The notes: a model not told the origin generated them from the letters alone. 64,000 bases of DNA from Uloborus plumipes (GCA_038373865.1 JAXGGA010002185.1:62001-126000); one strand, 5' to 3'; shown: positions 46,654-58,756, counted from the first letter of the stretch. Translations and numbers: made by a program.

Positions 46654-48000
46654 GCAATAAAAATATAGTTTTTTTTTTTTTTTTTTTTTTTTTTTGCCTT
46701 CTAAAACAAGATTCCGCCTTAAAAGTTCCTTACCAAAATTGACTTTTTTTTTCAAGTTTTTGGAAGAGTTGAAGACATCCAGGCCAAGTTTAAGGGTCTT
46801 CAATAATATATGTCACTCTTTGACGGGTGAGACTCGTTAAATTGTTAGCTTGTGACAGAGAAGGAGACGAGAAGTGTGACATTACACATTTAAGTTGATA
46901 TAACGACATTTTCTATAGCCAAAGTCTACAGTCATTCAGGGTATATTCCGATTAACTTTGCACCTCTAGATTTTCTAACGCATTAAATTTAAGTTTAAAA
47001 AAAATACTGTTTGGTGCTGCACTCTTATTGCGTGATTATCAGTTTAAATTCAAAGCAGTTTTAAATCAAAACACAAAAATTTGTAAACTACAACAAATTT
47101 AAAGTTACAGTTTGGAACGCAATTTCGAATTGGTTGTTTCCGAATTCCAATTTAAAGATGTTAAAATCCAACCAAATTTTTAAATGAAGTAATATTATAC
47201 TCATTTATCAGGCATTTTATTTAATACATGCAGTGAATTTTTCAGTATCTATAACCGTTCATTTAGTAATATTTCATAAAATGACGAAAATGCGACATTA
47301 TAGTTTTTCTATAACTTTCATGGCAACTTAGAGCCGTCTATTGTTTGTAGTACATTTTTTTCAGCAACCAATTTAATAATAATTATTATGTACAAGGTAT
47401 TTAAAACGTCTCTATTATTTTAGAAAAATATTTTTTCAGTTTAAATTCCGTGTAGATAACCTGAAAGAAGAGGAGAGTGTCATATTTGTGCTCCTGTAAG
47501 GATATTACATGTGAAAAGATGCAAGAGAATTTCAATCACAAATGAAGAAAACGAATGGTTTAAATTCACGAGAAAAGGAAACAATTTCAATTGAACCGTT
47601 ACCTGAGAAGATTGTTTTCCCTAGAGACCCTCGATACTTCTGTTGGCCATAAAATATATTTAAAAATCGTAATCTAGAGAAATTAAGGGGAATGAAACAT
47701 TTGATTCCATTTCCGACTTAAAAATTGATTAAGCAGTGTGGGGGATTTAGAAAACGAACTATATGAAAAGTACAATCTTAAGACATTATTTCTCTAGCAA
47801 TTTTTCTCTTGCCATGCCAGAACGTTCTTATTTCTTTACCAAATTCCATGATTTACCCTTTACTTTAAAGCTTACAGTACCGGCTATTGATGAAAAATAG
47901 ACCCACTGTCTAAAAATTGTTTTTGTGCCAAAAGCCTCTTTTTCTTTCTGTTTTTCATTACACATTATTTCAGTGAATATCATCCGAAAACTAAGATGCA
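46654..48000. other. Unassigned sequence with a ~27-base T run
   Basis: The T run at about 46669-46695 could mark a minus-strand poly(A) tail, but no retroelement body is recognised beside it. The remainder is AT-rich and featureless. Confidence 0.4.
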
Positions 48001-48068
48001 GTGACGCGGTTGGATAGAGCTATGCGTTAGAAATGCGAAGATTGCAGGTTCGATCCTGTTATGGGCCA
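48001..48068 (+). pseudogene. tRNA-Arg-like pseudogene or SINE head
   Basis: GCGGTTGGATAGAGCT resembles an A box and D arm. GAAGATTGCAGGTTCGATCC carries a B box and continues into CTGTTATGG, closely like the 3' half of animal tRNA-Arg(UCU). The T loop is one base short (GCAGG-TTCGAT-CCTGT), the anticodon arm has mismatches, the position before the anticodon is A instead of the invariant U, and the acceptor stem does not pair. It is therefore not a functional tRNA. No SINE body or tail is obvious downstream. Confidence 0.5.
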
Positions 48069-51000
48069 CTATGCTATCCCTTTTCAGTGACATTTTTCAC
48101 TAATTAACTTTGACCCGAATTTCCAAGACTTTATAATTTAAATTCACTGCGGAATTTCAAGCCACAGTTGTTGTATTAAAACCGGAAAGAAAATTTATTA
48201 TAGCATGGTAATTTAGCTTGAATAATATTTCTCAAATGGGTGCTTTTTTTTTGTTGTTGTTGTTTCCTTGGTATTTCATAAAACTACAAAAGTAAGGCAT
48301 GGCTTGGTTTTCTTTTAAATCGTCGAAAGATAGCAATTTACTTTGTGCCTGTTTTTCGAAAAGTTACGGTTAAAAGAAAGCGAATTTTCTATAAAAAGCT
48401 GTCGAGCGCGGACTAACTAGTCAGGGCTTAATTTTGAACACAAGTGCGAGAGCTCAATGGCTCGGAACTTATTTTCGTAGGTAAATAGCCCAATTTCGTC
48501 TAAGACGTTCAATTTGTAGAGAATTTTAAAACTGAGCAAGACTCTCAGCTTTTTTGATCTACCATGCAAACTAATCCCTATGAATAATGCAGATTTTGTG
48601 TAATAAATGAGTGCATTTATCTTAAAAGTGTATTAAATCTATTGCAATTGAATGAATGGTTACTAAAGTAATATTTCAGTGAAAGGGCTTAAATTTTTAA
48701 AAATTCTAAAATACACAAGAAGCAAAAGTACGTTTGAAATCCTTTTTTTAACCTACACAAAAGCAAGAAATTCACATCTCTACAGAGTAAAATTTCTAAT
48801 TAATGTTGCGTGAGTCATATTTATGTTGCTAGAGCATATTATTCATGTGATAATGCAAATCAAGCTAATTACAACTAATATAAATTATTTATTAAACATA
48901 AAAGAACAACGTAAAAGAAATTAACTATAAATTCAAACTAACCCCTCCCCCCTCCCATACTGCTCTAAAAATATTTCAATACCGAAACACTTTTCACTTG
49001 CTTTGAAAGTAGCGCATTTTTTTCTGAAATAAACTCACGAAAAATCTGTCGGAATAATTGCTTTGAGAATTCATAACTGAAATGTTGAAACCAACTGCCA
49101 ACTGTTTATCTGAACGATCATTTTCGAATCTAAGAAAAGTTCCAAACCTAGAAAAAGAAACACAGAGAGAGACTGAAGTGAAAGGAACAACTTGTTAATT
49201 CACTAGTTGTCTGAAGTACTAACACAGTAAATTTTTAAAAAAAGAATACAAATTTGGCTCACACTCAGCTAGACGAAAGCCTTTCATTATGTTAGCTAAT
49301 ATACTTTTTCTTTTGCATATCAGGCTTTAGAATGTTCTTTTTACTTCACTCACTGCAACCTATTGTTATGTCATGCGTTAAAAATAAAAAACGTTAAGAC
49401 TGCACACAAATAACGTTTAAGTTGCACATATAGAAATTAGAATTGCAGATACGTTTCTCGTGGCTTAAAAATTGGAGCATTTGAGTGAAAACACCTCTGC
49501 CAAAAGTTAACGCTATTACTAACGTTCAATCTCCATGTATTTAAAATAATTACAATAACAAAGTAAATATTTTTGAAATGGAATCATACTTCAAGTGAAA
49601 TTGTGAAACGTAAAATCGTAATATATCATAATATTGTAAATATGTATCAATAAGTTTGAATGGTCCGTTTTCATACAGCTTTGAAAAAACGAAATATTCT
49701 AGAACTAACTTCTAGAAATTTGTTTTATCAGAGTTGTAATGCTGGCTGCTGATAACGATAAGAAAAATAAGGGAAAAGCAAATAAAAATAAAAATAATAA
49801 AATTAGAATATTTATTAAAACTTTTTAAAAATAAATAACCAAAAAAAAGTTTTAAAGTGCTATAAATATATTAAAGTTCTTAATAAAAAAATGTGTCGAA
49901 AAAATGCACGGTAAAAGCATTATTCGTAGCTTTTTTACTTTGTACTAACCTGCTTCTGATTTAATATATTGAAATATCTTTGAATACATTAAAATAATTT
50001 TCTACGCACATTTTTGGCTATTAGAAGTTCAAAAAATCTTGAATTCATCCAGCATTCCACAGCATAAAAGTATTTTGAACTGCAATTTGAAACATAAGTT
50101 TACAAAAAAAATGTATTTTTTATGTAGTTCATAAAATGTTTGTGATGTTCTTTTTATGTTGTTTCTAACTTTAAAAATATATATATTTTGTTTTTCCTGA
50201 CAGTTGTAAAATAACTCTAAAGATATTCAAATTAGTTTTGAAAGGGATTGCTCTGATTTTCCGATTCGAATCACTGCAAAATGGTTCTACGCTTTACAAA
50301 TATGAGTACTGACAGAAATTGAAGAACTATATATGTTTAGTTTCTACTTTTTTTCAAGAAATTGCAAAGTTCAGAAAAAAAAAAGAAATAAAATAAAATT
50401 CTTCTCAATTCGTTTACTTAACTCCTGCTATTTTTTTTCCAATATCTAGTACAAAAACCTTACAGAAAATATAATAAAACCCAAAGAGAGACTTCCAAAT
50501 CAACTTTGGGGGGGGGGGGTGAGTGGAGATCCAGTTCAGTTTTCCTATCCACTGTTTCAAATTGATTGATACAGATAACATGAGTTTCTTCTGTAAGGAG
50601 TTCTTAATAACATTTTCCCTCCAAGAAAAAGGGAAAACAAATATTGAACTCTTTGTATTGTTATATATTATTAAACGTTTTAGAAATTCTGAGAAATGTA
50701 TTTTACATTATAGGGCTCTTGAAAAATCACTGAATTAATGAGTATTAAAAGCCAAAACAAAGCCCAAATATGGAAATTTCTTGCATCCCCAAAAATTTAA
50801 AAGCTACTAACACACGAAGACCCATAAAAAGAGCTGTGTGGAAAAATTCCAATAGCAAGCTGTAACGAGCACTACTTTTAACCACTAGAAACTTAAAGTC
50901 GTTTTTTCCCAAAAGCAGCAAGAATATTAATCATTAGAATATTTTATGGCTCTGAATTTTTACTTTCAAATAGTGCTGGTGGATTAGTTTTCTGAAATTA

Positions 51001-51192
51001 AAATTCATTTAATAATTTAAAGTATATAGAAGCAGAAAAGCTGCTGTATTGTTTTACTTGAATATTAGGAATATTTCTAAATTTTCATCACCATATTTCA
51101 AATATATGACTGTTTTTTCCAATCAAAAATTGTATTTTTTTTAACCCAGAGAGGAAAACAAATGTTACAAACAAAGCTTGAAATCTGACAGT
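48069..51192. other. Long unassigned AT-rich stretch
   Basis: No gene seen. CAGGGCTTAATTTTGAACAC at about 48422 resembles a hAT terminus but has no matching second end. A run of 10 G lies at about 50510-50519. The 71-codon frame at 50523-50738 resembles nothing known. Confidence 0.4.
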
Positions 51193-51752
51193 CTATAGAA
51201 TACCTTGGCGTTGTATATGATACCTAAAATGAGCCGGCAAGGTATGAAACGAGTCATCACACATTTTTTAGGCTTTCTATAAAATGCTAAATCTAACTAA
51301 CAAAGTATGTAATTTATGTTCAATTTGTTGAAGAACCATTTGAAATCGTTTGAAACTTATTTTAAATCATGTAAAATAAGATTCATTTTATTCAGAGTTA
51401 TTAATGAATCAAAATATTGTAAAAGATGGTACAGTTATGGTAACGTAATCACGGCGAGGTTTAAAAAATCTTGGTTCCTCATCTTTTCTCGAAGCTCCAC
51501 TAAAATTTAAGAATTCAGCAAAAAAAGAAAAAACATAGCAAAAGAATTAATTTTTAAAAAATTAAAAGAATTAAGCAACAAAAACACTAAAAACTCAATT
51601 AAATTTAAACAATTGCCTCACCATTAACTTGTTTTGATACTTTGCTTAAATAGCATTTGTCATTGCCTGGAAAAAGTATGTAAAATTTCCCATATTTTAT
51701 ACTTTGCCTAAAAAACGTACAGAATTATATACAATGCCTAGGCATTCTATAG
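51193..51752. mobile_element. MITE with ~28-bp TIRs (CTATAGAATRCCTWGGC)
   Basis: CTATAGAATACCTTGGCGTT at 51193 is mirrored by ATGCCTAGGCATTCTATAG ending at 51752, and the match extends through TTGTATAT. A second paired motif, TTTTTTAGGC, occurs inside both arms. About 560 bp, non-coding. The target duplication is not resolved. Confidence 0.72.
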
Positions 51753-53054
51753 AACGACGGAGCTTCATGCTTTGACCTTTACATACACAAGTTTTTATTA
51801 TTTTCACACTATTTTTCCGGCTTTATTTTTAGAGAAATCATTTAAATATACAAACATTTTAGAGGTAAAATTTTTCTTTATTTCTTGTTTTTATTATTAT
51901 TATTCCCCAGTTTTTGTCTTTTGAATTGTTTCATAATTTCAAAAATAACTTTATTGATTCCATGCAACCTTGTCAAAAACTCCACAATTCGGTCATGCGA
52001 TCGCTTTGCTTTAAAAACGATATATAATGATTAATAGCTCTCAGGTTGGCTAAGCAAAACATTTTCCGTTCTCGATAAATGCAAATTGCCTGATGATAAA
52101 TAAATCAAACTCAAGAGTGTACTAGATTTATAATATGAAGTTATACCACTTTATCCCAAAAAATAACGAAATTACGGATTAAACATTTATTTATTCTCAA
52201 AATTATCGACACTAAACACCGAGTAAATCTCCATACCTGTTTAAAGTGGATATTAATTTCTTCTTCTTCTTCTTACTTATCTCAGGTTGTCTAGCTGGGC
52301 TAGACAACCCCCATAAAACCAAAAATGTCTAAAACATCTAAAAAAAAATATAGGGTCCCTGAGGACTTCGTCTTTCGTAAAATTTAAACAGGTCAAGATA
52401 TGTCCGGGGGAAGCCACGTCGACGCAACACCAAGCGGATATTAATTTACCTCCTACATGCCGCAAACTTTTACAAACGGAGAGTGCTGCTTAAGAGTTTG
52501 AAAGAATCTCCGCTTGAGCTTTTGTAAACATTCGAACTCCCTTTGTTGAGTGCATTGCTTTTTGTAATAATTAGAAAAACATGCTAACACACTTCTTTCC
52601 AGCTCAAAAGTTTCCGCTTGCATTATTGTTCAAAATCACCAGATCGCATGATGTTCTCCTATTTCCTTACTGTTCAAAAATTGCTAAAAGGAGCAGTCGA
52701 GAGTTTTTGCAGATTTCACTTCTTTCATTTAAGCACTATGTATTCATTTCTTACTTTTTATGTATGTTTATTGTGTGTTTGAGCATTATCAAGTTATTGT
52801 TTCATAAGGTTTATGGAAGTTCAATATTGAAATTGCATTGCTATGGCGCTTTGAACTGTTTATTATGAATCACAAAAGTTCAATTTTTCTTTATATTACA
52901 AGCTTTTACTCTTTCTTACTTATGCAATTGGACATTGCTGTGCAAGAAAGAGAGAGATCCACTTTAAAAAACTCTCAGAAATCACAAAAAACCGTGTTAA
53001 ATCATTTTTATGGATTTGTTTCTTAATCTATATATACAGGGTGTCCACTCCTAT
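51753..53054. other. Unassigned sequence
   Basis: 52277-52450 is less AT-biased. The 95-codon frame 52581-52868 is hydrophobic and not recognised. 53034-53050 reads ACAGGGTGTCCACTCC and may be the true terminus of the adjoining repeat. Confidence 0.4.
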
Positions 53055-53365
53055 CGTGGACCAATAGCTAATTTCTAAACCGTTAGAGATAAGCATATAG
53101 TTCATTTAGGAAAAAATCTCTAAATTACGAAAGGAATTATGGGTCTATTCAATGTTTTTAAAAACATCAAATTTTGAAAGAGTTACGAAATTTAAATTTT
53201 ATACAGCCCCCCAATCCTATCAATCATCTTTAGTAAAGCATTCTTGACACTGTAACGTTTAAAACTAAAAAAAAAATCACTGCTCTGCCTCAAAAATTGA
53301 CCGAGTTATGACGTTTTGAAAAATCAAGATTTTGCAATATTTCATGACGTCATCGAGATATCGCT
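53055..53365 (+). mobile_element. Single-arm copy of the foldback element
   Basis: Aligns with the left arm of 18883-19483 from CGTGGACCAATAGC to CATCGAGATATCGCT, roughly 93% by eye. The second arm is absent; the sequence diverges just at the foldback spacer. This suggests either deletion of an arm or that the basic unit is one arm and the foldback a head-to-head dimer. Confidence 0.8.
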
Positions 53366-54323
53366 CCACCGATGATCGCTCCCACTTGATAACTTTAAAT
53401 CAGAAAGCAGACTTTTCTCTTTAAAAGAGGTTTGCAATCAGTTTGCATTAAATTTGCAGTAGTTTTATACTTAATAAACCACATATTTTGGAGAACGGAA
53501 TTTCCCCGCTTTTCTCCCTCAACTATAGAATAGCGCTTCAACCTAAAACTATTACTAAATCAAAAGTTTTAGCCAAATATTTAAAAAAGTAAACAATAGC
53601 ATTTAAATAAAATTAGATTTCCAAAACTATGAATGATTTGTTCGATTAGACCCTCACCCCATTAACCCCACTCTCTCCGTATATATTTAATCACAGCCAC
53701 AAAACTTCAAAAGTAGCTCGTAAGTTTCTCGGGGCTAATGTGTCGAATTCAATTGCGAAATGACAAACTCTGTTCAAATCCAAACTTAATTAGTTTGCGA
53801 CGCCAGTATGTGACAACTTGACACATGCGAATGATTGCACTCATAGCATGGTAAGAACTACATCAACGCATATTTGAAGCCAAACTCCGCTTTGGAGAGA
53901 TGTCCTGTAATTAAACATCTCCGAATAATGGACAGAATTTTGAAATGTTAATGTATGTAATGCAATAACCGAAAGATTACATCTACCTGATTATAAACTA
54001 TGAGAAATTTCATGTAAATTAAACTCGTGTAATCATTGAGAGGTGCTGAACTCTGGTCGTTTGGCTTTGCATAGGAATTGAGTTGAAAAAGGTCGCTTTC
54101 ACGATAGGAAGTTTTCGTCGTATTTCTTTAACAGTTTGGTCCCAAAAAGTTTCAGGGTAAAATTAAAATAGATTTTTTATTAAAATATATGAATTTAGTT
54201 TCCATGAATCAAAACAAGTAGAAGAAGCTGGGGAAAGAGGAATATTCAATAAAATTCAACTTAAAAAATGAACCAGTTGAAAATTTTCTTTATGAATTAC
54301 AGCACATAAAAAATAACTATGTA
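53366..54323. other. Unique sequence, candidate conserved non-coding
   Basis: 53640-54080 is not AT-simple and has no repeat partner. It contains homeodomain-type cores (CTTAATTAGTTTGCGACG near 53784, TGTAATTAAACATCTC near 53906). No frame or RNA is recognised. Regulatory function is inference only. Confidence 0.3.
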
Positions 54324-55137
54324 GGGGAACGTGGGGCAAGGTAAACTAATTTTAAAACAGCTTTTCTGTTTCAAAATGAAGAGAATGGCAATTTTCTCTG
54401 AAAATTATCGTAGGAATAATGTATTTTGTAATACAACTTTAATTAAAATACTTTTTTCTTCATTTTGAAGTTATTTTTTACGTTCAAAAAAGAGTAGAAA
54501 ATTCTCTCTTCAAAAAACTATGGGGCAAAGCGAAAAACCAAATATTTGTGTAATGAAACATTTTCTATCTGATGATTAAAAATATTTTCCATTAAATGAA
54601 TGCGCGAATAAATGAATAAAGAAATTGAATTAATACATGAGAATAAGAGAATTAATGACAAAATAAGTAAACGAATGAATAATTGAGTACAAGAATGAGA
54701 GTGAATTAATAAATGAAGAAAAACGTATGTCGTTTAATAAATGAATAAATTAGTAAACGAAGTGAGTTATTTCACTTGCCCCATCCACTTTGACCCGAGA
54801 ATACTAGACAAATTGCATTAAACATTTGAAATCAAAATATGCCTAATATGAATTAAATAAGTATTGCACTGAATATTAGTAGATCTCAGTTAATACTTAA
54901 AATAAGAACTTTATCCTTTTATAATAACAAAAAATATTTTTGATAAATCACAAAAATTACAGTATATGCATCAAATTTGGAAAATGGCCCGTGTTATTTT
55001 TTTAATTTATCTTTAGAGCTATTTATTTTCCGACTGGAAGCAACTATGCGGTTAGGAACTTAGGTAAAATATTGCTGGATAGGTGCCGCTGCAAAGTGTG
55101 AAAATATTTTACCATTTCACTTTGACCCGCATTCCCC
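54324..55137. mobile_element. TA-flanked MITE, GGGGAACGTGGGGCAA ends
   Basis: TA at 54322-54323 and 55138-55139. The left end GGGGAACGTGGGGCAAGGT is mirrored imperfectly at the right (reverse complement GGGGAATGCGGGTCAAAGTG). CTTGCCCC and CTTTGACCC motifs recur internally (about 54775-54797). 54595-54765 is a degenerate AATGA-type simple repeat. 814 bp, non-coding. TA duplication fits a Tc1/mariner/pogo-like origin. Confidence 0.72.
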
Positions 55138-55139
55138 TA

Positions 55140-56005
55140 CTTTATAAAAAAATTAAAACTTTTTTTTTCTTTTTTTAAGGCTATTGCACGAAAAATTAAA
55201 CTCATATTTCCAAACAGTGTCTATATTTTTAAAAAGAAAATGACTATATTTTAAAGAAAAAAAAAACTGCAGCGTTTCGGACAGAAAGCAGTTTAAAAAT
55301 TTTGTGAAAAATCACAAATGAAAAATGGCCCCAAGTTGCCATCTTTAACGGGCTGCATCTTGGGACAGAATTTTTTTGGGAAGAACAAAATATGTCTAAC
55401 TTACTTTTTTTCTGAACATTAATGTAGATTATATTTTAAAACTTTCGAGACTATGGAAGTAAAATTTTTTTACATACCTGAATTGACATGGACGTTTTGT
55501 GCCCATACGTTTTCTGCTTATAATCCCAAAAGTTTTCAGTTAAAATATACAAAACTTTTGGGAATCTTTTTTTATATAAGTAAAATTACATGTGGAAATT
55601 TGAAACAAAAATATTGAACAGGAAGAGTACATGGGTTCTTCAAGTAGCTATACTTTCATAGTGTCTACTCAAAAATATTTTAAAAGATAGTGACTGAAAA
55701 AACAACCATGTTAAGCACCTCTTTAATTATACTATATGCTTTAAATAATCTCTGATGACCGTCAAATCGTAAGGGTGTGACTCAATATCATAGTTCCAAA
55801 AATGAATGCTACGGATCAATTTATTTGAAACTAAAAATAAATAATAATAAACAGTAAAAAGCAGTTTTCATTTTCAAAAACCTTCAATTTTGTTCAATTT
55901 TCGAACCATTAAATACTAAGGGAACCCATAATCATTAAACGCACTTCAGTGAGGATTTAAAATAAAGTGTTATTTAAGCAGTATATATTTACAAACATCC
56001 ATATT
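55140..56005. other. Unassigned AT-rich sequence
   Basis: A short imperfect inverted pair (CCCCAAGTTGCCAT, then GCATCTTGGGA) lies at about 55330-55370. Otherwise nothing recognisable. Confidence 0.4.
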
Positions 56006-56009
56006 TTAA

Positions 56010-56508
56010 CCCATTAATGCCTGACATTTTTTTTTCCAAAGATATTTTGTATACTGGTTACAAACAATGTTTAATGGACAGGAAAAATAATAAAAAAATA
56101 TTATGTAAAAAATAATTTTTTTATTAAGGAAAGAAAAATTGTCCATTAAAAGTTACGATAGACCCCAGAGGGTACATACTTCTTTTACTGAAATTTTTTT
56201 CTGCCTGCGATGTAAAATTAGAAAGACATTTTATAAGAAGAAACAAAATCAGCAATTAACATAAACTGGGAAGCTGGAAATAACTTTGAAAACTTGAGAT
56301 TGTGAACGATGTAATTTTTGATAAAGATCATATTAAAACTGCTACAGAACACACTTCACAATGGTTATATGCTGCAATCTGTTAATAACGAATTGAAAGA
56401 ATACCAAGGTACTAATTGAACACTATTACTGGGTTGAAATGTTCATTTTGGGGAAATTCAGACCCTTTTTTGGAAAGTTCCTAAAAAGGGACGCTAGGCA
56501 TCAATGGG
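56010..56508 (-). mobile_element. piggyBac-type MITE, CCCATTAATGCC family, copy 4
   Basis: TTAA at 56006-56009 and 56509-56512. 499 bp, inverted relative to copy 1, with small internal deletions against copies 1-3. Non-coding. Confidence 0.88.
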
Positions 56509-56589
56509 TTAATGACATTGTTTTTGTCTGGTGCCAGCTAAACTGGCAATTTGGAGTGCGCTGCTTCACTTTTCGAACCGTACCGTAAT

Positions 56590-56790
56590 TTGGTGTAAAA
56601 TCTGACTTCCAGAGTACATACATGCCATAAGAACTCGTTCATGTGACTACCAACCACTCAGGGCACAACATACATCCACACAAAGCAAGGACACGGACAG
56701 GGGGTTGAAAGTACGTCCATGCCGGAGCCGGGATTCAAGCTCAGGACATACTCATCAGAGACATACCTCTTTGACCAGTTTTTCATGACG
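56590..56790 (-). mobile_element. tRNA-derived SINE, degenerate
   Basis: On the minus strand, CTGAGCTTGAATCCCGGC is a degenerate tRNA B box with T stem, preceded by an anticodon-arm-like GGTATGTCTCTGATGAGTAT. It is followed by CGGCATGGACGTA and a GTGTGGATGTATGTTGTGCC / GGTTGGTAGTC body of the style seen in arthropod tRNA-derived SINEs. The head lacks a readable A box, and no tail or target duplication is clear. Assigned by pattern only. Confidence 0.5.
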
Positions 56791-57369
56791 TTGAAAGGAG
56801 TTTTTTGCAGAAGCAATTGTTGTTGTGCATTTAGTCACTAAATAATCATTGCAGAAGTTATTTTCTATAAAATTTTGTTTAAAATTTTATTTTATAACTT
56901 TAACATATAATTTGTATTACAAATAAAAGAAATCTTGAAGATTTTGATCCTATCAATTGAAAATTGTTGAAATTGATACAAAATACATAAACAAAATAGC
57001 TGAACTGTTCAAAGTAATATTCATATTTTAATGAATACATGATTTCTATGAAAATACTCACATAAATTACACAGAGCAGAACAAATTATAAAGCATTCTA
57101 TATTTAAACCTATTCTAATAAGATAAAGGTGGTTTTGAAAAGGGCCCATGAGGGGGTGGGGAATTTCCTGAAGGGTAACCTCTAACACAACAAGTCTCCC
57201 CCGCCCCCCGCCCCCCCCCCAACCCTCCAAGACATTTGGGTGTTTTCACGTTTTTCAACCATGTCTATACGCGAAAGAAAAAGTTGAAGAAAAATATTTT
57301 TACTTTTGAATTAAAATTCGGTTTAGAAAGGGTTTTCTTTTCAGCCTCTTCACGATAAAAGAATAAACC
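56791..57369. other. Unassigned sequence
   Basis: Only a C-rich tract (about 57197-57222, CCCCCGCCCCCC followed by more C) stands out. Confidence 0.4.
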
Positions 57370-58340
57370 CTCAAACCACCATATCAGAATTTAGAGCAGC
57401 TAATTTTGAATTCCGGTTTCTGGAAATACGAAACTTCTGAAGCAGCCGAAACCTTCTCAAAAATCTTAATTGCCACAGACATTTTTGAGATCGAAGTGCG
57501 AGAAAACTGCATCTCATGAAAGCCAATCGCTTCCTCTCATAATTGCCCAACAACAATCATTAGCTAATGAGATCTAGTCTATACGCGAACGAGAGCCGAG
57601 CATAAACAAGCAAAGAAATAAAAAAAAAAAGAGATTCTCTTCTAATTTCGCAAGCAATGACGGGTATCATATCTACAGCTATTCCTGTAATCTTTAAACA
57701 TTTAATCGGTAATGGTAAAAGCAAGCTCTAAAGGAAAGGGAAGAAAAAAAAACAGCCACGTGCGGCGAGGTGGGGAGCAGCAGACTTAATTGCGTGGTTT
57801 TCTTTTGAAAAGCATCGATTTGGCGGAGAAATTCAGCCGGAAAATCTCAGGGAGCAAATTCAACAAAAGAATCGGGCCGCCCGCTTTCTCGAGAGATTTT
57901 CCGGAGAATAAAAAAAAAGGTTGATCGCTGGGTGCTTATGAATACATGCATTTGCAATGAAGTCAGCAGAGAGAGAGCATAAAATGGAATAGTTGAGGAG
58001 AACATTCGGAAAAGCCGTTTTATGAGACAGAAAAGAATATCGATAAAGGGAAAACGGAAATTTACAAATGAAATATTTTCTCGGTTTGAAATGCGGGGAG
58101 ATTTTCGTGCCACGGTCGCTTGGAAGCACTACAGGGACGACGTCCAAAGTTTGACGTCAAAATGAATGATGATCACGGTAAAAATAATTGTTTGGGTGGG
58201 CGCATTTATTAATTTGAGCGGAAGCTTTTGCTCCCGACTCTACAGCCTATTCTCATGAAGTTCATTAGGACTCCTGCTCTGCAGCCGTGCGTCGAGTAAG
58301 GTGACCTCCTGGCTCAATTCAACAGTTCGCATTTTAATAA
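57370..58340. other. GC/CpG-richer unique region, candidate regulatory DNA
   Basis: Non-repetitive and richer in G+C and CG than its surroundings (GGGCCGCCCGC near 57875, GTGCGTCGAGTAAGGTG near 58286). Contains a palindromic homeodomain-type site, CATTAGCTAATG, near 57559, plus TTAATTGCG near 57786 and TCGATTTGGCGG near 57815. Frames on the minus strand (57847-58113 and 57860-58147) overlap and resemble nothing. An enhancer, a promoter or an exon of an unseen gene would each fit; composition alone cannot decide. Confidence 0.35.
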
Positions 58341-58532
58341 CTTTCTCTTTTTTTAACCATTTAAGGACCATTAGATCAGAAGAAAGATATTGAAGATCGT
58401 GGTGTTTTCAAGATTAAGTTACAGGATATTTTTTAAACGATATATTCTTTTTTCTTTTGCTAAAACTAAGAGTCTGATGAAATGAATATAAAGGATAAAT
58501 ACGACGTTGAAAAGCACAAATGCGCAGGAATA

Positions 58533-58580
58533 CTGCAGACACGTGTTTCGGCGTTACAGGGAACGTCTTTTTTCGATGCA
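58533..58580 (-). ncRNA. Degenerate hammerhead-like motif, left arm
   Basis: On the minus strand: TGCA, TCGAAAAAA in place of CTGANGA, the stem-loop ACGTT-CCCTGT-AACGCC, GAAAC, the palindrome CACGTG, then TC and TGCAG. The flanking TGCA and TGCA can pair as stem I. GAAA, stem II and the short palindromic stem III are right; the CTGANGA block has lost its C and second G and gained an A. Self-cleavage is unlikely. Confidence 0.5.
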
Positions 58581-58663
58581 AAAATTGTGAGCTTAATGGA
58601 TGAACAGACACCCGACAAAAGGCTTTTGTCGGATGTCTGTGCATCCATAAGCTGACAATTTTT

Positions 58664-58710
58664 TGCATTTAAAAAGGCGTTCCCTGTAACGCCGAAACAC
58701 GTGTCTTCAG
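58664..58710 (+). ncRNA. Degenerate hammerhead-like motif, right arm
   Basis: TGCA, TTTAAAA in place of CTGANGA, a 6-bp stem GGCGTT/AACGCC with loop CCCTGT (58676-58693), GAAAC (58694-58698), the palindrome CACGTG (58698-58703), then TC. All the hammerhead pieces but the first core block are intact and correctly spaced. The same first-block C-to-T change occurs in all three copies of this family, suggesting that an already dead version spread, or that the core has drifted. Confidence 0.5.
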
Positions 58711-58756
58711 TATTCCTCCGCATTTGTGCTTTTTAACGTTGTATTTATCCTTTATA

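Larger units (their letters stand above)
58487..58756. mobile_element. Head-to-head pair of Penelope-like terminal repeats
   Basis: The block from TATAAAGGATAAAT (58487) inward is mirrored by ATTTATCCTTTATA ending at 58756. The arms of ~125 bp diverge at roughly 10-15% and meet near 58620 at CTTTTGTCGG. Each arm ends in a hammerhead-like fold (58533-58580 minus, 58664-58710 plus). Penelope-like elements are known to carry hammerheads in their terminal repeats and to have inverted terminal-repeat arrangements. No reverse transcriptase or GIY-YIG sequence lies nearby. Confidence 0.6.

Noticed and set aside
48422..48475. hAT-like terminus CAGGGCTTAATTTTG
   Set aside because: No matching inverted end or 8-bp duplication was found.
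58484..58497. A second hammerhead start, CTGATGA near 58474
   Set aside because: It is not followed by a stem and GAAA at the right spacing, and lies outside the repeat arm.
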